Shown in pieces: positions 6,880-13,428 of a DNA stretch of 13,428 nt. Where the stretch lies: NCBI GenBank assembly GCA_020628635.1, contig JAHDEU010000021.1, positions 1-13,428 of the forward strand, given 5' to 3'. The notes beneath the pieces were generated by a model. It worked only from the letters and a program-made list of their open reading frames with translations, was not told the origin of the DNA and did not search any database. Numbering within the stretch: the first letter of the stretch is position 1; each line of letters opens with the position of its first letter. Origin of the DNA: Hellea sp. (lineage in GTDB: Bacteria > Pseudomonadota > Alphaproteobacteria > Caulobacterales > Maricaulaceae). Position numbers and translations under genes: made by a program.

Positions 6880-9030
6880 GTGACGGGTTCCAACCGAATG
6901 CGCCTTGGCGCAGCGCTGCTGCTATGCGCCTGCCTGCCCGCGCTCACGCCTGCGGCCGCCCATGCGCAGGACGCCGTGCAAACGGCAGAGCCGATCGTCA
7001 CGGCGGGCGACGGCGACGCGGATCTCAGCGTGGCGGATAGCCCGGCGCAGAGCACGATGTCGGGCGACGATGCGGACGCGGCGCGCACCACCTACACGCC
7101 GGATTTCTTCGCCGTGTTCCAACCCAACACCGCCGGCGACATGATCGCGCAAGTGCCCGGCTTCAACCTGTCCTCCGGCGATGGCGGCTCGCGCGGCTTT
7201 GGCGAGGCGACGGCCAACATCCTGATCAATGGCCGCCGCCCCTCGACCAAGTCCCAGAGCGCGCGTGACCTGCTGGCCCGCATTCCGGCCGACACGGTCG
7301 TGCGGATCGAAATTCTCGACGGCGCGTCGCTCGACATTCCGGGCCTGTCCGGCCAGGTCGCCAATGTGGTCGCGCGCGCGGTCGACCTGTCGGGCCGCTG
7401 GCGCTATGCCGCGCGCTTCGAGGAAGGCACCGCCCCGCAACTGCTCGAAGGCAGTGTGGACATTTCCGGCAATCGCGGGGATCTCGCCTTTTCGCTGTCG
7501 GCCAATTCCGGGCAATTCACCTTTTCCGAGGACGGCACGGAGCAGTTCTTCGACGGCAACGGCGTGCTGGTCGAGGACCGGCAGGAGTTCCTGCAATTCG
7601 AGAACCGCCGCCCGGTGCTGTCGCTCAACCTCGCCTACACGCCGGACAATGACCACGTCGTCAATCTCAACGGCCGCATCCAGAGCCAGAACCGCACCTC
7701 AACCGTGCGCGAGGTCTTCACCGCCATCGATCCTGACAGGGTGAGCGGGGAGTCGTTCGGAGACGGCGGAGAGGACGAGATCGAGTGGGAGCTCGGCGCG
7801 GACTGGTCCTTCCCGGCCGGTCCCGGCACGCTCAAGTTCATCGGACTGATGCGGCGCGAGGACAGCGACTTTCCGACCGTGTTCGTCAACGCGCCCAATG
7901 GTCAGAACCCCGTGCGCAGCGCTTTCCTGCGCGAGGAGCTGGAAGGCGAAACCATCGGCCGGACGGAGTACAACTTCAAAATCGGCGAGGCTCACGACAT
8001 TCAGGTCTCGGGCGAATACGCCTTCAACTTCCTGGAGTCGGATACGCGCTTCGAGAGCAATTTCGTGGAGCCCGTCCTCGACAGCGTGCGCGTGGAGGAA
8101 GACCGCTTCCAGGGCCGTGTGACGGACAGCTGGCAGGTCAGCGAGGAGGTCTCGCTGCAGATCTCCGCCGGCGCGGAATATTCCACGCTGGGCGTGGTCG
8201 GCCCGGGCCAGGAAAGCCGCAGCTTCTTCCGGCCCAAGGGGTTCGTCGCCGGCTCGTGGACGGCGTCGCCGACCTACACGTTGCGCGGCCGGGTGGAGCG
8301 CGGCGTCGGGCAGCTCAATTTCGGCACATTCGTCTCCACCCGCGGACTGATCGACGACCGCATCAATTCCGGCAATGACGACATCGTGCCGAGCCAGTTC
8401 TGGGAGGGCTCGCTGGAGCTGCAGCGCGTCGATCCGGTCTATCTGTCGGGCGCGGTCAAACCGTTCGTCCGCCTGATCGAGGATCCCATCGACCGCATCC
8501 TTTTCCCGGACGGAACGGACGGCCCCGGCAATCTGGACAGCGCTCTGCGCTACGGGGTGGAGGCCAATGCAACGCTGCTGATGGACGCGCTCGGCGTGCC
8601 GGGCCTGCGGTTCGAAGCCGAAGGCGGGCTGTTCGACAGCCGCATCGACGATCCGCTCACGGGCGAGCGCCGCCCGGTCTCGCGCAATGTCGAATATGTC
8701 TATGAGCTGGAGGCACGCTACGACGTGCCGGGCACGCAGATCGCGCTCACGGCGGAGCTGGAAAACGACCAGCTGAGCCCGCTCTTCCTGTTCGACGAAG
8801 TGCAGGATATCGTGGTGGATGCGCCCTTCTTCGAACTTGGCATCATCCACAAGGACCTGCTCGGCATGCAGGTGGAGGTGCGGCTGCAGAACATTCTGAA
8901 CAATTCCATCACGCGCGAGCGGCTGCGCTTCCAGACCGAGGACAGGCGGCTCGGCGATCTGACCCTGATCGAGCGGTTTGCAAGAGACCGCGGACGGCGG
9001 CTGTCCATCGTGCTCTCGGACACTTTCTAG
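6880..9030 (+). CDS. TonB-dependent outer-membrane receptor, compact form
   Basis: A 716-residue outer-membrane receptor. It has a signal peptide with hydrophobic core AALLLCACLPAL and a likely cleavage after AHA (residues 27-29). A TonB-box-like EPIVTAG follows near residue 37. The plug domain spans about residues 70-170, with DMIAQVPGFNL, RGFGEATANILINGRRPS and RIEILDGASLDIPG. The rest is alternating beta-strand sequence typical of a 22-strand barrel, ending LSIVLSDTF with the C-terminal aromatic residue expected for BAM insertion. Such receptors take up iron chelates, vitamins or carbohydrates using TonB energy; the ligand is not evident. The GTG start is preceded by GAGGAGA at 6866-6872; the ATG at codon 7 has no comparable site. 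No transporter or regulator gene lies beside it, and it converges with the acetyltransferase gene. Confidence 0.88.
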   Translation: MTGSNRMRLGAALLLCACLPALTPAAAHAQDAVQTAEPIVTAGDGDADLSVADSPAQSTMSGDDADAARTTYTPDFFAVFQPNTAGDMIAQVPGFNLSSGDGGSRGFGEATANILINGRRPSTKSQSARDLLARIPADTVVRIEILDGASLDIPGLSGQVANVVARAVDLSGRWRYAARFEEGTAPQLLEGSVDISGNRGDLAFSLSANSGQFTFSEDGTEQFFDGNGVLVEDRQEFLQFENRRPVLSLNLAYTPDNDHVVNLNGRIQSQNRTSTVREVFTAIDPDRVSGESFGDGGEDEIEWELGADWSFPAGPGTLKFIGLMRREDSDFPTVFVNAPNGQNPVRSAFLREELEGETIGRTEYNFKIGEAHDIQVSGEYAFNFLESDTRFESNFVEPVLDSVRVEEDRFQGRVTDSWQVSEEVSLQISAGAEYSTLGVVGPGQESRSFFRPKGFVAGSWTASPTYTLRGRVERGVGQLNFGTFVSTRGLIDDRINSGNDDIVPSQFWEGSLELQRVDPVYLSGAVKPFVRLIEDPIDRILFPDGTDGPGNLDSALRYGVEANATLLMDALGVPGLRFEAEGGLFDSRIDDPLTGERRPVSRNVEYVYELEARYDVPGTQIALTAELENDQLSPLFLFDEVQDIVVDAPFFELGIIHKDLLGMQVEVRLQNILNNSITRERLRFQTEDRRLGDLTLIERFARDRGRRLSIVLSDTF

Positions 9031-9056
9031 GGGCAAGCGGGCCTGCGGCCCAGCCC
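9031..9056. terminator. GC-rich hairpin between convergent genes
   Basis: GGGCC (9039-9043) and GGCCC (9047-9051) pair around a 3-base loop. An outer GGGC/GCCC pair (9031-9034, 9053-9056) can extend the stem across an internal bulge. It fills the 31-base gap between the receptor and acetyltransferase stop codons. There is no T run, so it may act as a weak bidirectional terminator. Confidence 0.3.
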
Positions 9057-9061
9057 GGCCC

Positions 9062-9646
9062 TCAATCCGAACTTAAACGCGCATAGATGTCGTGATCGGC
9101 CCATTGGCCTGCGATCTTCAGCAATCCCCTTGCGCGCCCTTCGAGCTGGTATCCGCACGCCTCCAGCACGCGGACGGACGCCGCGTTGTCGGGCTGCACG
9201 GCAGCTTCCAAGCGGTGCAAGCCCAGCGTGGAGAAGCCGAAGCGCGACAGCGCGCCGACCATGGCGCGGCCATAGCCGCGATTGGTGTGGCTGGCCGCGA
9301 CCCAGTAGCCGATCTTGGCGGCGCTCGCCGCGCCGCGCTCGACATGGGTGAGGTTGCACGCCCCGATCAGCGCACCCGTGTCGGCCCGCACGGCGTGGAA
9401 AGGATAGGCGCGCTCGCTGCTGACCATCTTGCGGAAACGCGACAGTCTGAGCCGGTAGGAGCCGCGCGACAGATGCGCGTCGGTCCATTCCGGCTCCCAC
9501 GGGCGCAGATGTTCCGCATCACGGCGGCGGATGGTGGACCATTGGTCGAAATCCGCCCAGCGCGGATGGCGCAGGATGAGCGGCGAGGCCGAACCGGAGG
9601 ACGGCACGGCGATCTCGGTCGAGAGCGTGACGCGGCGCAGGCTCAT
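9062..9646 (-). CDS. GNAT family N-acetyltransferase, RimJ/RimL-like
   Basis: A 194-residue acetyl-CoA-dependent acetyltransferase. The GNAT core includes IGACNLT (94-100), IGYWVAASHTNRGYGRAM (112-129, with R123-G124-Y125-G126 as the acetyl-CoA pyrophosphate loop), a LEAAVQPDNAASVRVLE segment and CGYQLEGRARGLLKI near the C-terminus. This pattern is closest to RimJ/RimL enzymes, which acetylate protein N-termini, but the substrate cannot be fixed from sequence. The start codon overlaps the SURF1 stop in an ATGA (9643-9646), so it is translationally coupled as the last gene of the cytochrome oxidase operon. The open frame extends well upstream inside SURF1, but the family match begins near this ATG (MSLRRVTLSTEI). 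A role in oxidase biogenesis is possible by context only. Confidence 0.88.
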   Translation of the reverse strand: MSLRRVTLSTEIAVPSSGSASPLILRHPRWADFDQWSTIRRRDAEHLRPWEPEWTDAHLSRGSYRLRLSRFRKMVSSERAYPFHAVRADTGALIGACNLTHVERGAASAAKIGYWVAASHTNRGYGRAMVGALSRFGFSTLGLHRLEAAVQPDNAASVRVLEACGYQLEGRARGLLKIAGQWADHDIYARLSSD

Positions 9647-10353
9647 GCGCTGTCGGGGCCAAAGGAGAGCCGCCCGGCGCGGCGATGCAGAATGGCATAG
9701 ATGCCCAGCAGGATCAGCGCGAATGACCACCAGGTCAGCATGTAGCTGACATGGTTGTTGGGGATGTCCGGCATGACCACGGGCAGGTCGTCTGCGCTGC
9801 TGCGGTTGTTGGATGCGTCGATATAGAGGTCCGCGCCGGGCAGCCAGTCGCCGCCCGCATTGACCTGATAGTAGCGGTTGCGTTCGGGATTGTCCGGCGT
9901 GCCGAGCCACCGCGCAAAGCCCCTGCGCGGCTGGATGCGCCGCACATAGCCCGCGCGCACGCCGTCCATGACAGGGGCGGACGCCGTGTCCTTGATGCTG
10001 TCCGCAACCGTGGGAAAGCCGACAATGGCGCGCGCGCTCCCCTGCCCCCCACTCTCTTCCACCACGCGCATGGGCATCCAGGCGATATTGCCTTCGGGGT
10101 GGTAGAGATGGCGGGTCTCGCCGACCGCTTGCCCGGTGAACTCGATGCGGCGGAAGTCGAGCGGGCCGTCCGTGGTGGACAGCGCGGCGAGCCCCTGCAG
10201 CGGCGGGGCGGACACGGCCGCCTCGACCTCGGCCAACACGCCCGTCTTCCACTGCCAGCGCTGGAACTGCCAGATGCCGAGCCCGATCAGGATGGGCAGG
10301 CAGATGGCGACGGCGATGGTCAGGCCGGGCATGGGGCGGAAGCGCATAGTCAT
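9643..10353 (-). CDS. SURF1 family cytochrome c oxidase assembly protein
   Basis: A 236-residue inner-membrane protein of the SURF1/Shy1 family, which helps insert heme a into subunit I of aa3-type oxidases. It has the expected layout: an N-terminal helix running into GLGIWQFQRWQWK (about residues 9-36, the family's first signature), a large periplasmic domain with RRIEFTGQAVGETRHLYH and YYQVNAGGDWLPG, and a C-terminal helix VSYMLTWWSFALILLGIYA (about 202-220). The frame is open upstream, but an ATG at 10353 gives the family-like start MTMRFRPMPG. It begins 2 nt after the DUF983 stop, with GGACAGG upstream inside that gene. It overlaps the acetyltransferase start by 4 nt. Confidence 0.92.
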   Translation of the reverse strand: MTMRFRPMPGLTIAVAICLPILIGLGIWQFQRWQWKTGVLAEVEAAVSAPPLQGLAALSTTDGPLDFRRIEFTGQAVGETRHLYHPEGNIAWMPMRVVEESGGQGSARAIVGFPTVADSIKDTASAPVMDGVRAGYVRRIQPRRGFARWLGTPDNPERNRYYQVNAGGDWLPGADLYIDASNNRSSADDLPVVMPDIPNNHVSYMLTWWSFALILLGIYAILHRRAGRLSFGPDSA

Positions 10354-10355
10354 GG

Positions 10356-10781
10356 CTATCGGGCCTGTCCGGGGCGGCGGGTCCGATGGCGTTCTTGGTA
10401 GCTGCGCGCGAACATCACGCCGCGGCACTTCTTCAGCATCCAGTAGGAGGCGGCGATGATGACCGGGATGAAAATGCCGAGCGACAGCCACATCGGCCAG
10501 CCATAGCCGACCGACAGGATCACCGGGAGCGGCACGATGAAGATGCCGGCGGCGAAGATCACGAAAACGGCCGGGCCGTCGCCCGTGTCCTCTCCCGCCA
10601 TGAAGTCGGCCCCGCAGGTCGGACACGCATCGCGAAAGGACAGCCCGCGCGCGAAGAGCGCACCTCGCCCGCAGGCCGGGCAGAGCCCGCGCATGCCGGC
10701 GCGGGTGGGGTCGGGTCGGGGGTAGCGCGGGCGGCGGACGCCCGCGCGGGGGACGGCTCCGTCAGCCACCAAAGGCGACAT
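10356..10781 (-). CDS. DUF983 family protein with zinc ribbon and two membrane helices
   Basis: A 141-residue protein with a four-cysteine zinc-ribbon-like motif, CPACG (34-38) and CPTCG (53-57). Two hydrophobic segments follow: VFVIFAAGIFIVPLPVIL and MWLSLGIFIPVIIAASYW. This is the DUF983 layout, a family regularly found between oxidase subunit III and SURF1 in alphaproteobacteria. Its molecular role is not established; the context implies oxidase assembly. The ATG at 10781 overlaps the end of the subunit III gene by 20 nt and lacks a clear ribosome site. A GTG four codons later (10769) would reduce the overlap to 8 nt, so the exact start is uncertain. Confidence 0.87.
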   Translation of the reverse strand: MSPLVADGAVPRAGVRRPRYPRPDPTRAGMRGLCPACGRGALFARGLSFRDACPTCGADFMAGEDTGDGPAVFVIFAAGIFIVPLPVILSVGYGWPMWLSLGIFIPVIIAASYWMLKKCRGVMFARSYQERHRTRRPGQAR

Positions 10782-11706
10782 AGACGAAGGCGAACAGGAA
10801 CAGCCAGACCACGTCCACGAAGTGCCAATACCAGGCGGCCGCTTCGAGACCGAAATGCTTCTCCGAGCTCATCCCGCCGCGCATGAGGCGTGCCCAGATG
10901 ACGAAGAGGAAGATCGCGCCGATCAGGACATGCAGGCCATGGAAGCCCGTGGCGAGGAAGAAGGTCGAGCCATAGACATTGGTCGACAGCCAGAAGGAGC
11001 CGTCCATGCCGTCCATGTTGCGGTGGATGAAGGCCTCATAATATTCGAGGAACTGCACGCCGATGAAGAGCGCGCCGAGCAGCACGGTCAGGCCGATGCC
11101 CCATTTCGCGCCGCGGCGGTCCCCGTGGATCAGGGCGTGGTGGCCCCAGGTGACGGTCGTGCCCGACAGCAAGAGGATCAGCGTGTTGATCAGCGGCAGG
11201 TGCCACGGGTCGATCGGCTCGATCGAGGGCGGCGGCCAGGAGGCGTAGTCGGCATTGTTGGCGAGGATGTCGCCGTTCCAGCCCGCGCGGAATTTGTGGA
11301 ACAGGCCGAGCTCGAAGAACATCCAGAACCAGCCCACGAAGAACATGGCTTCCTGCATGATGAACATGATCATGCCGTAGCGCAGGCCCAGATCGATGAC
11401 GGGCGTGTGCTCGCCGCGCGCGCTCTCGGCCGCGACGTCCTTCCACCAGCCATACATGCAATAGGCGGCGAACATCGAACCGAAGAGCAGGATGATCCAG
11501 CCGCCGGATGCGCCCTCGCGGCCTTGGATCGTGTCCAGGCCGCGCGCGAAGAAAAACTCCGCCATGGTGTTGTCGCCTGTCCTCGGCGTCAGGCCGGAGA
11601 AGAAGATGACCATCCCCGTGCCCCAGACGAGCGCGGCGATCCCGGACAGGAAGGGCCACGGGCTGGGCGGCAGAATGTGATAGTCGTGTTCGACGGCACC
11701 GGCCAT
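10762..11706 (-). CDS. ctaE: Cytochrome c oxidase subunit III (aa3 type)
   Basis: A 314-residue subunit III of the heme-copper oxidase that passes electrons from cytochrome c to oxygen. Diagnostic stretches are HDYHILPPSPWPF (8-19), YGWWKDV, GEHTPVIDLGLRYG, DPWHLPLINTLILLLSG, ATGFHGLHVLIGAIFLF and the C-terminal EAAAWYWHFVDVVWLFLF. Seven membrane helices are expected and visible. It is longer than the Paracoccus protein as I recall it, mainly because the loop after helix 1 (about residues 39-68, TPRTGDNTMAEFFFARGLDT) is expanded. Subunits I and II are not in the window and probably lie to the right of cyoE. A 106-nt gap separates it from ctaG, with a candidate promoter. Confidence 0.97.
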   Translation of the reverse strand: MAGAVEHDYHILPPSPWPFLSGIAALVWGTGMVIFFSGLTPRTGDNTMAEFFFARGLDTIQGREGASGGWIILLFGSMFAAYCMYGWWKDVAAESARGEHTPVIDLGLRYGMIMFIMQEAMFFVGWFWMFFELGLFHKFRAGWNGDILANNADYASWPPPSIEPIDPWHLPLINTLILLLSGTTVTWGHHALIHGDRRGAKWGIGLTVLLGALFIGVQFLEYYEAFIHRNMDGMDGSFWLSTNVYGSTFFLATGFHGLHVLIGAIFLFVIWARLMRGGMSSEKHFGLEAAAWYWHFVDVVWLFLFAFVYVAFGG

Positions 11707-11758
11707 GGTCGATCCTTACTGTCGTGGGCCCGCGTGCCGGACCCGTCATCTCCGCGCG

Positions 11759-11787
11759 GCTATAGCGACGGCCTGTGATGTCCGCAA
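11759..11787 (-). promoter_or_regulatory. Possible internal promoter for subunit III and downstream genes
   Basis: Reading leftward, TTGCGG (complement of 11782-11787) and TATAGC (complement of 11759-11764) are separated by 17 bases. They lie in the only sizeable gap in this leftward gene cluster, about 50 bases upstream of the subunit III start. The match is moderate, and the -10 element sits in a GCTATAGC palindrome. Confidence 0.33.
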
Positions 11788-11812
11788 TAACGCGCGGGTG
11801 GTTTGTGCGGCT

Positions 11813-12385
11813 CTAGTCGAGGGCTTTCGCAGTTCCCGGACCGACATCGGCCTCCGGCTGGTTCTCGCTCTCGAAGAAGGTGTAGGACAGATAGACCTCG
11901 CGCACCTCGTCATGGCGCGGGCTCTCGTCCATTTCCGGATCGACGTAGAAGATGACGGGGAAGCTGACCTCCTCGCCGGGCTGGATCGTCTGGTCGGTGA
12001 AGCAGAAGCACTCGGTCTTCACGAAATAGGGCGCGGCCTTGACCGGGGTGACGTTGAAGGTCGCCACGCCCGTGATGGGTTTGTCGCTCTCATTCCTGAC
12101 CGAGTAATAGGCCATGGCGTCCTGGCCCATCTTCACGGTCAGGCTGCGCACCTCGGGCTTGAAGCTCCACGGCAGGTCGGGGCTGACATTGGTGTCGAAG
12201 CTGACCTTGATCTCGCGGTCGATGATCTCGTTCAGATTGTCGGAATACTGCGCAACCCGCGGCGTGCCGCCAAAGCCGGTCAGCTTGCAGAAAGTGTCGT
12301 AGAGCGTCTTGGAGTAGAAGCCGAGCGAGAGCATGCCGACGGCGATGGTGCTCATCAGAACGAGTGTGCGGGTATTGCCGGTCAT
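11813..12385 (-). CDS. ctaG: Cytochrome c oxidase copper chaperone CtaG/Cox11
   Basis: A 190-residue membrane-anchored copper chaperone that delivers Cu(I) to the CuB site of oxidase subunit I. It has one N-terminal helix (about residues 8-24) followed by a periplasmic immunoglobulin-like domain. Visible hallmarks are LYDTFCKLTGFGGTP (28-42, with the conserved Cys33), NVSPDLPWSFKPE, YYSVRNESDKPITGVATFNV and the copper-binding CFCF at 126-129, followed by QTIQPGEEVSFPVIFYVDP. Length is normal. The ATG overlaps the stop of the upstream 50-codon gene in an ATGA, so translation is coupled. The downstream 106-nt gap separates it from subunit III. Confidence 0.97.
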   Translation of the reverse strand: MTGNTRTLVLMSTIAVGMLSLGFYSKTLYDTFCKLTGFGGTPRVAQYSDNLNEIIDREIKVSFDTNVSPDLPWSFKPEVRSLTVKMGQDAMAYYSVRNESDKPITGVATFNVTPVKAAPYFVKTECFCFTDQTIQPGEEVSFPVIFYVDPEMDESPRHDEVREVYLSYTFFESENQPEADVGPGTAKALD

Positions 12386-12534
12386 GCGGGCGACCTCATC
12401 ACGATGGAGGCCGCGACGAGCCCCATGAACAGCAGCAGCCCCACCGCGATGGCGATGTTGCGGCGCGAGCGGGCGCGGATTTCGTCCCGCGTCGGCTCGG
12501 CGAACTGGCTGGGCGTGTTCCGGTATTCCCTCAC
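12382..12534 (-). CDS. Small single-helix protein of the oxidase cluster, CoxF-like
   Basis: A 50-residue gene between heme O synthase and ctaG. It starts with GTG (read as MREYRNTPSQ), has a charged stretch with RDEIRARSRRN, then one hydrophobic helix (about residues 27-45, IAIAVGLLLFMGLVAASIV) and ends MRSPA. Its GTGA start overlaps the cyoE stop by 4 nt and its TGA overlaps the ctaG ATG by 4 nt, so it fits the space exactly. AGGGAGG lies 6 bases upstream of the GTG. In many alphaproteobacteria a short basic single-helix protein called CoxF lies at this spot. The layout matches, although such short sequences conserve little. It probably sits in the inner membrane with its N-terminus in the cytoplasm; its function is unproven. 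Confidence 0.82.
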   Translation of the reverse strand: MREYRNTPSQFAEPTRDEIRARSRRNIAIAVGLLLFMGLVAASIVMRSPA

Positions 12535-13428
12535 AGCAGGCCTCCCTGAAAGAACTTGGGCAAGAACAGGTGATCCACGGTCAGCAGGCCGAAGATCGCG
12601 AACAGATACAGGATGGAATAGGCGAACAGATTGCGCGCCGACTTATTGCCGTCCCGCACTGCATATAGGGTCTGCTCGTCCGGGTTGATGTCGGACACTT
12701 TGTCGCCCGCGCGCGACCGGAAGACCTTGATGGTCAGCGCAAGGAAAAGGCCCGACAGCAGAGTGGAGCCCACCAGATAGACCGGCCCGCCCAGCCCGGT
12801 GAACCACGGCAGCAGGGTCAGGCCGAACAGCAGAACGCTGTAGACCAGCATCTCGCGCCGCGTGCGTTTCGCGCCGTGCACATTGGGCATCATCGGAATG
12901 CCGACGCGCCCGTAATCCGTCTGCTTGTAGAGCGCGAGCGCCCAGAAATGCGGCGGCGTCCAGAAGAAGATGATCAGGAAGAGGATGGTGCTGTCGAGCG
13001 TGATCGACCCCGTCACCGCCGCATAGGCCACCATCGGAGGAAACGCCCCGGCCGCGCCGCCGATCACGATGTTCTGCGGCGTGCTGCGCTTCAGCCACAT
13101 GGTGTAGATGACCAGATAGAAGAAGATCGTGAAGGCCAGCAGCCCGGCCGCGACCCAGTTCGTCGCGACTGCGAGCAGCCAGACGGAGGCCAGCGACATG
13201 ATCGCGCCAAAGCCGAGCGCGGCGCGCGGCGTAAGCACACCCTTGGGGATGGGCCGCTGGGACGTCCGCGCCATCGCGCCGTCGATATCCGCATCATACC
13301 ACATGTTCAGCGCGCCGGACGCGCCCGCGCCCACGGCGATGCACAGAATGGCGATCAGCGCGCTGCCCCATCCGATATTGCCAGGCGCCAGCAGCAACCC
13401 GCAAACGGCCGTGAACACCACAAGGCTC
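12531..13428 (-). CDS. cyoE: Heme O synthase (protoheme IX farnesyltransferase), 5' end outside the window
   Basis: An integral membrane prenyltransferase of the UbiA superfamily that adds farnesyl to heme b, giving heme o, the precursor of heme a. About 298 residues are visible. The frame stays open to the right edge, where SLVVFTAVCG is the interior of helix 1, so the true start lies beyond 13428 and the internal GTG at 13421 is not the start. The first aspartate-rich motif NMWYDADIDGAMARTSQRP is encoded around 13281-13307, and the second region DYGRVGIPMMPNVHGAKRTR follows. FFWTPPHFWALAL is also typical. Its stop overlaps the GTG of the CoxF-like gene. The product is used by the oxidase whose subunit III and assembly factors follow. 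Confidence 0.96.
   Translation of the reverse strand, partial: SLVVFTAVCGLLLAPGNIGWGSALIAILCIAVGAGASGALNMWYDADIDGAMARTSQRPIPKGVLTPRAALGFGAIMSLASVWLLAVATNWVAAGLLAFTIFFYLVIYTMWLKRSTPQNIVIGGAAGAFPPMVAYAAVTGSITLDSTILFLIIFFWTPPHFWALALYKQTDYGRVGIPMMPNVHGAKRTRREMLVYSVLLFGLTLLPWFTGLGGPVYLVGSTLLSGLFLALTIKVFRSRAGDKVSDINPDEQTLYAVRDGNKSARNLFAYSILYLFAIFGLLTVDHLFLPKFFQGGLL

Noticed and set aside
7699..9036. Leftward open frame opposite the TonB-dependent receptor (445 codons)
   Set aside because: The receptor on the plus strand has a signal peptide, plug and barrel end; the antisense translation shows low-complexity composition and no domain.
9647..10252. Upstream extension of the acetyltransferase frame to a 396-residue protein
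   Set aside because: The extra residues come from the SURF1 region read out of frame and show no domain; the ATGA overlap gives a natural start at 9646.
10354..10626. Upstream extension of the SURF1 frame to 327 residues
   Set aside because: The extension overlaps DUF983 out of frame, and the SURF1 family match begins at the helix just after ATG 10353.
10822..11778. Plus-strand frame opposite subunit III (318 codons)
   Set aside because: Subunit III on the minus strand is unmistakable; this frame is its charged, low-complexity mirror.
11705..12688. Plus-strand frame opposite ctaG and the CoxF-like gene (327 codons)
   Set aside because: It covers three leftward genes with overlapping start/stop signals and shows no family similarity.

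Overview
The window is GC-rich, densely packed chromosomal DNA from an alphaproteobacterium. The order cyoE, small membrane protein, ctaG, cytochrome c oxidase subunit III, DUF983, SURF1 is the aa3-type oxidase assembly cluster of that class. The TonB-dependent receptor style, the Ig-like/LysM-type protein and the frequent GTG starts fit a marine stalked or budding group such as Maricaulales/Hyphomonadaceae; that placement is inference from gene style only. I see no RNA gene, insertion sequence, CRISPR array or clear sign of recent transfer. The longest stretch without a gene is about 275 bases (149-423).

Left part (1-5025): the first 49 codons of a propionyl-CoA carboxylase beta subunit gene run leftward off the edge. 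Divergent from it is a two-gene RND efflux operon: a membrane-anchored adaptor followed after 6 nt by a 1153-residue permease. The shared intergenic region holds a possible promoter, a twin ACATGT motif that could be an operator, and a leader with two competing inverted repeats. No outer-membrane factor is encoded here, so the pump probably uses one encoded elsewhere.

Middle part (5026-9061): a leftward anchored Ig-like protein with a C-terminus resembling a decayed LysM domain meets the permease tail to tail. An 11-bp perfect inverted repeat spans the two stop codons. Divergent from it is a LOG-family nucleotide phosphoribohydrolase gene, followed by a compact TonB-dependent receptor that ends tail to tail with the next operon.

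Right part (9062-13428, all leftward): heme O synthase (its 5' end lies outside the window), a 50-residue single-helix CoxF-like protein overlapping both neighbours by 4 nt, the copper chaperone CtaG, a 106-nt gap with a possible promoter, then oxidase subunit III, DUF983 zinc-ribbon protein, SURF1 and a RimJ/RimL-like acetyltransferase overlapping SURF1 by 4 nt. Heme O synthase starts the route to heme a, CtaG delivers copper to CuB, SURF1 helps place heme a, and subunit III completes the catalytic core.

I found no convincing wholly new system. The points most worth checking are the RND permease, with two proton-relay positions replaced and an extra hydrophobic hairpin, the decayed LysM end, the tiny CoxF-like gene, and the acetyltransferase tied to the oxidase operon.
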